Positions 1 through 6,072 of a stretch of DNA of 11,379 bases are shown piece after piece. Under the pieces are notes generated by a model. The model saw only the letters and a program-made list of their open reading frames with translations. It was not told the DNA's origin and did not search any database. This stretch comes from Bacteroidota bacterium. GTDB lineage: Bacteria; Bacteroidota; Ignavibacteria; UBA10030. Both the position numbers and the translations under genes were made by a program. Positions within the stretch are counted from its first letter, which is position 1. Every line of letters starts with the position of its first letter. The stretch is taken from assembly GCA_025455125.1 (NCBI GenBank), contig JALONE010000010.1:1-11379 (forward strand), in the 5' to 3' direction.

Positions 1-354
1 CGGTCTTACAGAAACCGTCTCACCTGGACCTTCAACATTCTCGGCGAGCCAGCGGATAAAAAGATCTGCTTGCTCTTTAGGTTTTGGTAATGGTCTCTTT
101 AAAATCGCGCTGACTGTGTTTGTATCAAGTTCGGCCCCTCTATTTATTTGTTGCATAGTTCTAAGCGCATGGCTTATCTTTGCATCTGCGTCTTTGGTCT
201 TACGAATATTAGCAAGGCTTGAAACCAAAGTGCCAGATAGCACAAAATTCCCGCATAGCGGACAAGAAAAAGCTATTGCATCTCTGCCCCCTGGGGACTC
301 AGTTTTGTTTTTCAATGCCGAATTACAGACTGGGCAAATAGCCGAATTAGCCAT
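1..354 (-). CDS. Partial gene: four-cysteine zinc-ribbon-like N-terminal protein, function unknown
   Basis: An open frame starts at ATG 354-352 and runs uninterrupted off the left edge, giving 118 visible residues with no stop. The N-terminus has two CxxC knuckles, CPVC (Cys7, Cys10) and CPLCG (Cys31, Cys34), as expected for a zinc ribbon. A basic helical stretch follows, then a segment reading LPKPKEQADLFIRWLAE and a PGE turn (about residues 89-112). I recall similar 'LPxPxEQAD..I.WLxE...PG' segments after zinc ribbons in uncharacterised bacterial proteins with varied C-terminal domains, some near defence genes; this is memory, not a search. AAGGAG at 360-365 lies 5 nt before the start. The gene overlaps the upstream pilin-like frame by 8 bp. 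GC is about 44% by hand count, clearly lower than the neighbouring genes, suggesting transfer. The part that would define its function is outside the window. Confidence 0.72.
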   Translation of the reverse strand, partial: MANSAICPVCNSALKNKTESPGGRDAIAFSCPLCGNFVLSGTLVSSLANIRKTKDADAKISHALRTMQQINRGAELDTNTVSAILKRPLPKPKEQADLFIRWLAENVEGPGETVSVRP

Positions 355-1180
355 TTTCTCTCCTTCCTTCCCTCGAACTTCCGGTTGCAGAGATGGTGAC
401 GCGGCCATTCAGCACACCTTTGATATGAAGATTTGCATTGTCCGCCATGATCACGCCATTCGGCGCAAGCGACGTCAATGGCACAGTGTTCGGCGTCGCC
501 GTCCACGAACCATCACGCCAGACGACGTTGCCATTCGCCAGGAATTCTATGTAGATGTCCTTGTTGTTCCAGTACATTCCCCCTCCTTGCGCGTGCGATT
601 TCAATGCCGAGAAATCGTTCGGCAACTTGATGTCGACGCCGGACTGGAAGCCAGCATAGAATTCGGGTTTTGAGGAAGACGGGCTTTTCTGAATCCCGTT
701 CTTTGCTGAGACCTTGCCGTAGAAAACAGGACGTCCCGAGACCGTCAACTTCTGCTGGGTGTGAAACGGACCCCACACCGTGTCACCCGTAATCCAGTAG
801 ATGGCTCCCTCGATGACGCTGTAGTACGCGAACTTGGAAAACTTCGTGAGCCCAAGCGTGACCACGGGATACTGTGTGACGCCGTTGTACGTGGCAGTGA
901 CATCCAAACGCACGCGACCCGAATCGAGGCTGATGGCGTCGACCTTGTACGTCCCGCCTCCGAAGTTCGTGGTGGGATACCCGACGCGCCAGTTTGGGCT
1001 GAAGGTGAGTTCATTCGCCGCCATGTTCGCCGCGCTCGAACCAATATGACGGCAAACGCTCCGATTGTAGTAATCAATGTAGTTCTCGTATCCGCGGATG
1101 GAAGTCTGCGAGAGATTGTATCCGATCGTCGCGAAGATGATGTTGAAACCGATCACCATCAGAATCGATGTCTTTCCCAT
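347..1180 (-). CDS. Pilin-like membrane-anchored protein, apparently truncated at the C-terminus
   Basis: This 277-residue protein has one N-terminal hydrophobic helix (residues 6-23) with no charged signal peptide or canonical GF(T/S)LxE prepilin site. A long beta-rich, aromatic and glycine-rich exported region follows, including YYSVIEGAIYWITGDTVWGP (120-139), PVFYGKV (151-157) and a final HIKGVLNGRVTISATG (252-267). I recognise this as the pattern of an uncharacterised family in Ignavibacteria-type genomes, in which the GRVTI segment is normally followed by more beta structure. Here the frame changes to a charged tail (residues 269-277, SREGRRENG) and stops at 347, exactly where GC content drops. 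I infer that the 3' end was replaced and the product is shortened. It is third in a tight operon: the preceding gene ends 9 nt upstream, and its TAG stop forms part of the TAGGAG ribosome binding site. Function is unknown; a cell-surface filament or envelope role is inferred. Confidence 0.7.
   Translation of the reverse strand: MGKTSILMVIGFNIIFATIGYNLSQTSIRGYENYIDYYNRSVCRHIGSSAANMAANELTFSPNWRVGYPTTNFGGGTYKVDAISLDSGRVRLDVTATYNGVTQYPVVTLGLTKFSKFAYYSVIEGAIYWITGDTVWGPFHTQQKLTVSGRPVFYGKVSAKNGIQKSPSSSKPEFYAGFQSGVDIKLPNDFSALKSHAQGGGMYWNNKDIYIEFLANGNVVWRDGSWTATPNTVPLTSLAPNGVIMADNANLHIKGVLNGRVTISATGSSREGRRENG
360..365 (-). promoter_or_regulatory. Ribosome binding site of the zinc-ribbon gene
   Basis: On the minus strand AAGGAG sits 5 nt before ATG 354-352, inside a purine-rich run (about 355-374). 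It lies within the last codons of the truncated pilin-like frame. It supports the 354 start and shows that the partial gene is a real coding sequence, not a tail of the gene before it. Confidence 0.6.
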
Positions 1181-1189
1181 GTTATTCTC

Positions 1190-1807
1190 CTACCGGTTCC
1201 GAAGGTTCTTGGTGACAAGACGAATCTGGCGCCAGAAGACCTCGTATTGCGTCGAATCGACCATATATTCTTGCGTGATCGGAAAGCCGCTTTCCACTGC
1301 CATCGAAATTTGCATGTAATAGACCAGACGCGGATCGGTGACGGGGAATGGAAGCAGTTCGTTCTCAGCGTCATAAAACTGGAATGCGAACTGTGACACG
1401 CCAAGGTTCATCCGGGTGAACGGAGTGGTGTTGACCTGTCGATACAGAAACCGGTCACGCGGGTTGGGTGTCGAGGCAAGCTCCCCTGCAGTGCCGATCC
1501 AGTAGGTGATACTGTCCAGCGTACCGTCATTTCCTACGTCTGTCCAGAAACGAATGCGGGATGGTTGTGCGATGCGGAGCGCGCGCGAGGGATCGGGGAT
1601 CTTCCGCCAATCACGGCAGTAGCCGATCTTCTTGAAGTCGTCCTCGATGATCGAAACCGCTGTCGTGACGTTCTGCTGCAGAATGAGGTTCGAATTATAG
1701 ACGCTGGCCGCTTCGTTTGCCTGGGCGTTCAGTCGGAGACACATGAGAAGCAGAAATCCCCCGATAGCGAACGAGCCGATCATGTCCATCAATGACGAGG
1801 TACCCAT
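1190..1807 (-). CDS. Pilin-like protein, second gene of the trio, function unknown
   Basis: A 205-residue protein with an N-terminal hydrophobic helix (about 9-26, MIGSFAIGGFLLLMCLRL), followed by a probable alpha-helical stretch (27-60, with VYNSNLILQQNV and IIEDDFKKIGYC) and a soluble beta-rich domain. That layout, an N-terminal helix continuing into an amphipathic helix then a globular head, resembles PilW/GspJ-like minor pseudopilins. The usual GFTLxE cleavage motif is absent, so processing by a prepilin peptidase is unproven. IRFWTDVGNDGTLDSITYWI (84-103), the NPRDRFLYRQV stretch and LGVSQFAFQFYD are typical of the head of such minor pseudopilins. It starts 3 nt after the stop of the first gene, with AGGTGA as ribosome binding site, so translation is probably coupled. 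I recall homologous trios in Ignavibacteria-like genomes but know of no experimental function. Confidence 0.78.
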   Translation of the reverse strand: MGTSSLMDMIGSFAIGGFLLLMCLRLNAQANEAASVYNSNLILQQNVTTAVSIIEDDFKKIGYCRDWRKIPDPSRALRIAQPSRIRFWTDVGNDGTLDSITYWIGTAGELASTPNPRDRFLYRQVNTTPFTRMNLGVSQFAFQFYDAENELLPFPVTDPRLVYYMQISMAVESGFPITQEYMVDSTQYEVFWRQIRLVTKNLRNR

Positions 1808-1810
1808 AGC

Positions 1811-2320
1811 TCACCTGAAGTTGAAGTAGCTAAAGATGTAGGTCATCGACACGGTGTCTTGCGTCGCTGTTCCACTCACCCACACCGTCAGTTTCTTGTG
1901 AAATGTGCGCGTCCCCGCATTCGCATTCGGATTCGCCGACGTGACATACTCCACTCTCGCCCGCGTCGTGAAGATATCATTGCCGCGGATCGTATCAACC
2001 TTGACCAGATTGTGGAAGTCATCGAAGTCGTCGAAGTTCAGCGTGCTGGGTGGTGTGGTAGTCTCTCCGCTCTCCGGTCCCAACGAGTTCGTGTTAGTCA
2101 AGGCGGTCGTTGACACGACGGCGTCGTTCACCGTCGACTCATCGAAATTCATTCCAGAAGCTTCCTCGATGACAGACGTTGCGATCGAGGTCGCATAGAT
2201 CCCGATCTCCGTTTGTCGGAGGATGGTTCCATGCGTGGACGTCGAGCGGTTCACCGTCAGGACCGTTACGCCGAGCAGGAGGATCGCCAATGTTGTGAGA
2301 AGCATTTGCCCCGTGTTCAT
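1811..2320 (-). CDS. Pilin-like protein, first gene of the trio, function unknown
   Basis: A 169-residue protein starting MNTGQMLLTTLAILLLGVTV: a short neutral N-terminus and a strongly hydrophobic helix at residues 7-23. Next comes a helical segment (about 30-56, ILRQTEIGIYATSIATSVIE) and a Thr/Asn-rich exported domain with an Asp/Phe cluster (NFDDFDDFHN) and alternating polar strands near the end (FHKKLTVWVSG). The layout fits a minor pseudopilin, but the GF(T/S)LxE processing site is missing. A conserved Glu follows the hydrophobic helix in QTEIG, not at the pilin +5 position. It leads a tight operon of three such proteins. The 176 bp before it contain a terminator for the previous gene and candidate operator sites, so the operon probably has its own promoter there. 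Confidence 0.77.
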   Translation of the reverse strand: MNTGQMLLTTLAILLLGVTVLTVNRSTSTHGTILRQTEIGIYATSIATSVIEEASGMNFDESTVNDAVVSTTALTNTNSLGPESGETTTPPSTLNFDDFDDFHNLVKVDTIRGNDIFTTRARVEYVTSANPNANAGTRTFHKKLTVWVSGTATQDTVSMTYIFSYFNFR

Positions 2321-2383
2321 ACGCTACTCAAATTGTTCTTCAATGTTGAAATATCCACTTCTGCAGCATGATGTGCGGTGATA

Positions 2384-2440
2384 GGCGTCACGAGGCGACA
2401 GAACGACCTGTGACGCGTCAAAACAGCCAGGTGCCACCTG
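2384..2440 (-). promoter_or_regulatory. Candidate operator cluster upstream of the pilin-like operon
   Basis: Between the terminator at 2441-2475 and the pilin-like operon are three GCGTCA half-sites: 2385-2390, 2411-2416 (inverted) and 2415-2420. The last two form the perfect 10-bp palindrome TGACGCGTCA. A second dyad, CAGGTG-C-CACCTG, spans 2428-2440. They lie 64-120 bp before the ATG at 2320, where regulators of that operon would bind. No convincing -35/-10 boxes are visible. Regulatory function is inferred only from position and symmetry. Confidence 0.35.
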
Positions 2441-2475
2441 CGAAAAAGGGGCTACCTTGTCTTGGATAGCCCCTT
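2441..2475 (-). terminator. Intrinsic terminator of the T9SS propeller gene
   Basis: On the minus strand a stem of about 11 bp (AAGGGGCTATCC at 2475-2464 pairing with GGTAGCCCCTT at 2456-2446, one bulge) has a 7-nt loop. TTTTT follows directly at 2447-2443. It begins 21 nt after the stop codon of the secreted protein. GC-rich stem plus U-tract is the classical Rho-independent form. It separates that gene from the pilin-like operon. Confidence 0.85.
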
Positions 2476-2496
2476 CGGTCGAAGGTCAATTCTGTC

Positions 2497-4209
2497 CTAT
2501 CTCAGAAGTGTCATCATCCTTGAGACTGACTGTGTTCCGATCCTCAAAGAGTAGACGTACGAGCCGCTTGGCAGCGATGAGGCGTCGAACGAAACCGAAT
2601 ACGTTCCGGGACCTTGGACCTCGTTGACGAGCGATGCTACTTCGCGTCCGAGCAGGTCATAGACTCGAAGACTCACCGGGCCAGTTTGAGATGATTGATA
2701 CTTGATCACGGTTGTTGGATTGAACGGGTTAGGATAGTTCTGAGCGAGATCCACTTTTTCCGGTACCGCAACCACAACTGCAACTTCGTGGTGATATGAG
2801 AACGTTCCATCGCTGTCAACCTGTCTCAATCGATAGAAGAACTCACCTGACGCGGGCGGTGTGTCAACATAGGTGTACTCGTGCGGAGAGTTGCTGGTCC
2901 CGACGCCGTTGACAAACGCGATCTCTTCCCACGGGGTACCGGTCGCACGACGCTCAATGGCGAAACCGGCATTCCGTGCTTCGGTAGCGGTAGACCAGGC
3001 AAGCGTTACGCCCATGCTTGAAGATGAGGCAGCGAAGGCTGCAAGCTGGACTGGCAGAGGGCCGGTCGCCGTGAAGAGTAGAATGCGGTTGTTGTTGACA
3101 TCGGAAGCAAGCAATACTGCGTTCGAGTCATCAATGGCAACGCCATTGGTGTTGTTCATATGATCAGCTGTTGGATTCGTCTCGAACGCAATATTGAACA
3201 CGGTGTGGCCGATCACGTGATCCGCATCGGCTCCATTGGACTTGCCTGCCGCATTATCGAATGTGAGAACACGGCTGTTGCTTGCATCAGCGACATACAA
3301 TCTTCCAAACCTATCAACCGCCACACCTGCAGGAGAGCTGACCCCCGACCGAGTGGTTCTCGCTGTTATGTCAGTAAAAGATGATTGTCCAAGTACGCCG
3401 TCGGCAGCCGCTCCATTTGCTTTGGATGCAGCATTGTCAAAGCGGAGAATCCGGTGTTCATCGTAGGACACCCATAATCGTCCAGCATTATCAATGCACA
3501 AGCCGTTCGGCCTGCCTCCACGTGAGGCAGTAATTGTTTCGTCAACAGTGTAGAAATCCCCTTGGCCAAGCACACCATCGGCATTACTACCATCCCCCTT
3601 TGAGGCAGCATTGTCAAATCGCAGAATTCGTTGATTGCCGATGTCCGACACCCACAGCGTGCCACCGGAACTCACGGCACATCCCCAAGGACCCCAGAAT
3701 TCACTTTGGCTTGTGCCAAGACCCGCGGATGTGAAGTTCGGTTGGCCCAAAACTCCATTTGCGCTGGGTCCGTCGGACGAAATGAGATGTGCGTTGTCAA
3801 ACCTCAAGACCCGGCTGTGGAAGTAGTCGCATACCCAGAGCGTTCCGTTGCGTACGGCAACACCATTGGGGTAATACATGTTGTTCGCTGCCGGCGATGA
3901 CGGTTCTGCGCCTGTGGTCTTGTTTGGTTGCCCAAAGACGGCTTCAGCCTTAGGGCGATTGTTCGTAATGGGATAAGCAAATCGCACAACACGGTTGTTG
4001 TAGGTATCAGCTACATAGAGCTTGTGATTCTGGTGGTCGATTGCCATGAATGACTGATTTTGGAATGACGAATCGGAGATTCCCCAAGTGGATGTCGCAA
4101 AGTTTGACTGTCCAATAACATAGTCCGCAGATTGCCCGTCGTTCCATTGTGCCAATGTGAGATGAGCAGCCGCCGCCAAAAGTGCCATCGCGACAAATGT
4201 TCGTTTCAT
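2497..4209 (-). CDS. Secreted six-repeat NHL-type propeller protein with T9SS C-terminal sorting domain
   Basis: The product has 570 residues. The signal peptide MKRTFVAMALLAAAAHLTLA is probably cleaved before QW21. Six repeats begin at about residues 31, 91, 153, 213, 272 and 332, each with V(I/L/F)GQ at the start and (G)VA(V/I)D..G.L(Y/W)V(A/S)D..N.R(V/I)L.FDNA at the end. That is the NHL pattern and predicts a six-bladed beta-propeller. Residues 383-490 resemble a fibronectin III-like linker (PVQLAAF ... YRLRQVDSDG). Residues 491-570 are a type A T9SS sorting domain (NYPNPFNPTT, VYDLLGREV, LPSGSYVYSL). Such tails direct proteins through the type IX system to the cell surface, where they are cut off. 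The frame could extend upstream to 4326, but GGAGG just before 4209 and the signal peptide fix the start. NHL propellers usually bind ligands or proteins; the partner here is unknown. The gene appears monocistronic, with its own terminator. Confidence 0.9.
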   Translation of the reverse strand: MKRTFVAMALLAAAAHLTLAQWNDGQSADYVIGQSNFATSTWGISDSSFQNQSFMAIDHQNHKLYVADTYNNRVVRFAYPITNNRPKAEAVFGQPNKTTGAEPSSPAANNMYYPNGVAVRNGTLWVCDYFHSRVLRFDNAHLISSDGPSANGVLGQPNFTSAGLGTSQSEFWGPWGCAVSSGGTLWVSDIGNQRILRFDNAASKGDGSNADGVLGQGDFYTVDETITASRGGRPNGLCIDNAGRLWVSYDEHRILRFDNAASKANGAAADGVLGQSSFTDITARTTRSGVSSPAGVAVDRFGRLYVADASNSRVLTFDNAAGKSNGADADHVIGHTVFNIAFETNPTADHMNNTNGVAIDDSNAVLLASDVNNNRILLFTATGPLPVQLAAFAASSSSMGVTLAWSTATEARNAGFAIERRATGTPWEEIAFVNGVGTSNSPHEYTYVDTPPASGEFFYRLRQVDSDGTFSYHHEVAVVVAVPEKVDLAQNYPNPFNPTTVIKYQSSQTGPVSLRVYDLLGREVASLVNEVQGPGTYSVSFDASSLPSGSYVYSLRIGTQSVSRMMTLLR

Positions 4210-4213
4210 ACTT

Positions 4214-4218
4214 CCTCC
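4214..4218 (-). promoter_or_regulatory. Ribosome binding site fixing the start of the propeller gene
   Basis: GGAGG on the minus strand is 4 nt (AAGT) before ATG 4209-4207. It sits directly ahead of the signal peptide, so the ATG at 4326 in the same frame, whose 39 extra residues look nothing like an export signal, is very probably not used. Confidence 0.75.
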
Positions 4219-4679
4219 GTGGATGGTAACATCAGCCGCTTCTAATGTTGCAATGTCCGTACCACCCCCAGCAAAGACTTTGATCCATTGACAGCACAAA
4301 GAATTCGCAAAAAACGCATCTAACAAAAATAGGGAGATACGGTGATTGTTTCAAGTGATGCTCTAGGTGAATGGGTGTCGAATACCGTGCTGAAGCCGAA
4401 TATTCGCCAGACGACACGGGATTGTGAACGAGAACCTGAGGAATTTCATTTTTATTCGATGATTTCGGCTCGGCATGAAGAGTGATAGGAGGAGAAGGGA
4501 ACAACATGAGTCCTTGGGAGGCGGCAAATGCTGCAGTCGATAATTCGATACAAACACTTCTGGGCAGGCCTTGGAATCCTTGCAATAGCTGCAATGACTC
4601 TGGGGAAATAGGTAGAAAATACCGGTAGGAATGACGGGGGGAGACGGGTGAGCGCGTGTGCGCAGAGCCGAGAGCCTGG

Positions 4680-4815
4680 AGTACAGAGCATTGGAGCCCA
4701 AAGCCGTTGAGTAGTTGAGCCCATGAGCAGAAGCATCGATGCTCTGCTCACATGCTCATCGGCTCAAGGCTTTAGGCTCAATCGCTCAAGGCTCAACTGC
4801 TTCCGGCTCATCTAC
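4680..4815. repeat. Imperfect inverted array of GGCTCAA/TTGAGCC units
   Basis: To the right of 4744, about eight degenerate 7-9 bp units on the plus strand contain GCTCA (GGCTCAAGGCTTTAGGCTCA and on to 4810). To the left are units of the opposite sense (TTGAG, TTGAGCC, ATGAGCAG). The two halves meet at the palindrome AGCATCGATGCT (4732-4743), extended to GAGCAG ... CTGCTC at 4725-4749. Longer-range pairs include TTGAGCC 4715-4721 with GGCTCAA 4761-4767, and GAGCCCAAAGCC with GGCTTTAGGCTC. DNA or RNA could fold into a large interrupted hairpin. No coding sense or transposase is associated with it. Confidence 0.75.
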
Positions 4816-4817
4816 TC

Positions 4818-5738
4818 CTAATAAACCCCCACACACAATTCTCGGTACTTCGGAACCTTCCCGCGTACGACGTTGAAGTATAATTCCCGCAACCTCGCCG
4901 TCTGAACACCCATCTGACCGGTCCCGATCGTCCGGTGATCGATCTGCGTGATCGCCGTCAGCTGAACTCCAGTCCCCACATAGAAGACTTCATCGGCGAG
5001 GAACAGCTCTGTTCGGTCGATCGGCCGTTCCTCCAACGGAAGTTTCAGTTCGTCGCGAATGAGCATCATGAACGTGCGACGGGTGATCCCCTCCAGTACG
5101 CTCTCGGTGATGGGGGGCGTGACGAAAACGCCGTTGCGGAACATAAAGAGGTTCTCCGCCGATCCTTCCGCCACATGCCCCTGTTGATTCAGCATGATGC
5201 ATTCATCGAATCCCGCAAGCTGCGCGTCGGTCTTCGCGAATGCTGAATTGACATAGGAGCCCGCTATCTTTCCGCGAGGCGGGATGATGTTATCGCCGAT
5301 CCGCTGCCAGGACGACACCGTCACATGCGCCCCCTCTTCCTTGTCCACATAGCGCCCAAACGGGATGGCGGCGATGCCAAGTGACGGCGTAAGATTATGG
5401 AGGCGGACGCCGATGATCTCGTCGCTGTAGAACGCAAGCGGACGAACATAGACGTCCTCTTTGTATTCATGAACCCGGATGAGCTCCAGCGTGGCAGCGG
5501 TCAGATCCTCTTTGGTATACGGGAATTGCATTCGCAGGAGTTTGGCCGAGTCGAGCAGACGCTTGTAGTGGTCAGTCGGTCGGAAGACAAAGACCTGCTT
5601 TTCCGTGTCGTTCCAGTAGCCGCGGATGCCGCCGAACACGGCGGTCCCATAGTTCATCGCATGGGTCAGCATCCCAACGCGTGCATCTTCATACGCGACG
5701 ATCTTGCCGTTGAAAAACACCTTCTTCGGAGTAGGCAC
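4818..5738 (-). CDS. ilvE: Branched-chain amino acid aminotransferase (PLP fold type IV)
   Basis: A cytoplasmic enzyme that transfers amino groups between glutamate and the keto acids of leucine, isoleucine and valine, the last step of their synthesis and the first of their breakdown. The 306-residue length is usual for bacterial IlvE. Family landmarks are visible: N-terminal FFNGKIVAYEDARV, PLP-phosphate-binding Arg60 in HYKRLLDSAK, catalytic Lys157 in PPRGKIAGSYVNS, Glu191 in EGSAENLF, and ADEVFYVGTG (249-257) near the cofactor. The start is GTG at 5738: AAGGAG lies 7 nt upstream, and the family's N-terminal strand begins immediately. The first internal ATG would remove conserved residues. 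The related D-amino acid transaminases and ADC lyases are less likely given length and motifs. Other ilv/leu genes are not adjacent, and the gene is flanked by long non-coding gaps, so it probably stands alone. Confidence 0.93.
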   Translation of the reverse strand: MPTPKKVFFNGKIVAYEDARVGMLTHAMNYGTAVFGGIRGYWNDTEKQVFVFRPTDHYKRLLDSAKLLRMQFPYTKEDLTAATLELIRVHEYKEDVYVRPLAFYSDEIIGVRLHNLTPSLGIAAIPFGRYVDKEEGAHVTVSSWQRIGDNIIPPRGKIAGSYVNSAFAKTDAQLAGFDECIMLNQQGHVAEGSAENLFMFRNGVFVTPPITESVLEGITRRTFMMLIRDELKLPLEERPIDRTELFLADEVFYVGTGVQLTAITQIDHRTIGTGQMGVQTARLRELYFNVVRGKVPKYRELCVGVY

Positions 5739-5745
5739 GATAACG

Positions 5746-5750
5746 CTCCT
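5746..5750 (-). promoter_or_regulatory. Ribosome binding site for the ilvE GTG start
   Basis: AGGAG on the minus strand lies 7 nt before GTG 5738-5736. Another purine-rich AAAGGAA is further upstream. The ideal spacing supports GTG initiation, despite the absence of an ATG near the expected N-terminus. Confidence 0.75.
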
Positions 5751-5856
5751 TTATTCCTTTGGTGAGGAGGAATGATTGACGAAGTCATATTCGGAAAAAC
5801 TTCCATCTTCCACAAGGGAAAGCGGAGAAGGGAGGGAAGGCTTCAGGACCAAAGCA

Positions 5857-5892
5857 CCAAGATCGCAAGATACAAGAACCAAACAAGACCAA
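5857..5892. repeat. Intergenic CAAGA/ACCAAA repeat, copy A
   Basis: A 36-bp purine-rich stretch starting CCAAGATCGCAAGA and ending AACAAGACCAA. It matches copy B at 6006-6042 with two substitutions and one 1-bp indel, in the same orientation. Its inner words (CAAGA, ACCAA) are themselves repetitive. Confidence 0.75.
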
Positions 5893-5961
5893 CATCCCGG
5901 TCACGTATCGGGTCATTAACCCGGTTCAATTCCGACAAATTGGGATCAAATATTGGCTCGA

Positions 5962-5987
5962 CTCCCGGCTTCTTAACCTGCCGGGAG
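5962..5987. repeat. Perfect 8-bp inverted repeat (hairpin)
   Basis: CTCCCGGC at 5962-5969 and GCCGGGAG at 5980-5987 pair perfectly around a 10-nt loop. It lies midway between the two CAAGA repeats. There is no following T-run on either strand, so I do not call it an intrinsic terminator. It may be part of the same repeat unit. Confidence 0.65.
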
Positions 5988-6005
5988 GGCGCTTCGGCTG
6001 AAGTT

Positions 6006-6042
6006 CCAAGATCGCAAGAGACAAGAGCCAAACAAGAACCAA
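6006..6042. repeat. Intergenic CAAGA/ACCAAA repeat, copy B
   Basis: A 37-bp stretch in the same orientation as copy A, 149 bp further right and just before the addB stop codon. It begins with the same 14 bases, CCAAGATCGCAAGA, and ends AACAAGAACCAA. Confidence 0.75.
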
Positions 6043-6072
6043 TGGCCAACCCGCCAAGAGCCACTGGGCATC

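Larger units (their letters stand above)
4210..4817 (-). other. 608-bp intergenic region between ilvE and the propeller gene
   Basis: I find no convincing gene here. The overlapping open frames in this stretch lack family motifs. The right third (about 4660-4815) is the GGCTCAA-type repeat array described separately. The left part (4210-4350) should hold the promoter of the propeller gene, but I cannot pick out reliable boxes. A possible 40-codon frame on the plus strand (4506-4628) is mentioned under findings and is not called as a gene. No U-tract terminator for ilvE is evident; the large dyad of the repeat array may stop or protect that transcript. Confidence 0.6.
5739..6072 (-). other. 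334-bp repeat- and hairpin-rich gap between addB and ilvE
   Basis: No gene is supported. Open frames across it (for example 5843-6097) have low-complexity Leu/Val/Trp-rich ends of the kind produced by non-coding CAAGA/ACCAAA repeats. The gap contains two such repeats (5857-5892, 6006-6042). Between them are hairpins CTCCCGGC/GCCGGGAG (5962-5987), CGGGT-loop-ACCCG (about 5907-5921) and CTTC-GGCT-GAAG (about 5992-6003). None has a U-tract on the minus strand, so a standard addB terminator is not evident. The ilvE promoter should lie in 5752-5850. Confidence 0.6.

Noticed and set aside
116..673. Plus-strand 185-codon frame across the left junction
   Set aside because: It overlaps two better-supported minus-strand genes with ribosome binding sites; its second half is low-complexity Arg-rich sequence typical of an antisense shadow.
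4210..4326. In-frame extension of the propeller gene to ATG 4326, whose translation contains GGGTDIATLEAADVTI, similar to a P-type ATPase motif
   Set aside because: The match is short and has a one-residue length difference and no flanking ATPase sequence. The signal peptide and GGAGG at 4209 mark the true start, so I take it as chance.
4680..4815. CRISPR array or integron attC
   Set aside because: Units are only 7-9 bp, degenerate, in two orientations and without spacers; no attC core sites, integrase or cas gene are present.
5962..5987. Intrinsic terminator of addB
   Set aside because: A perfect stem, but no T-tract follows on either strand.
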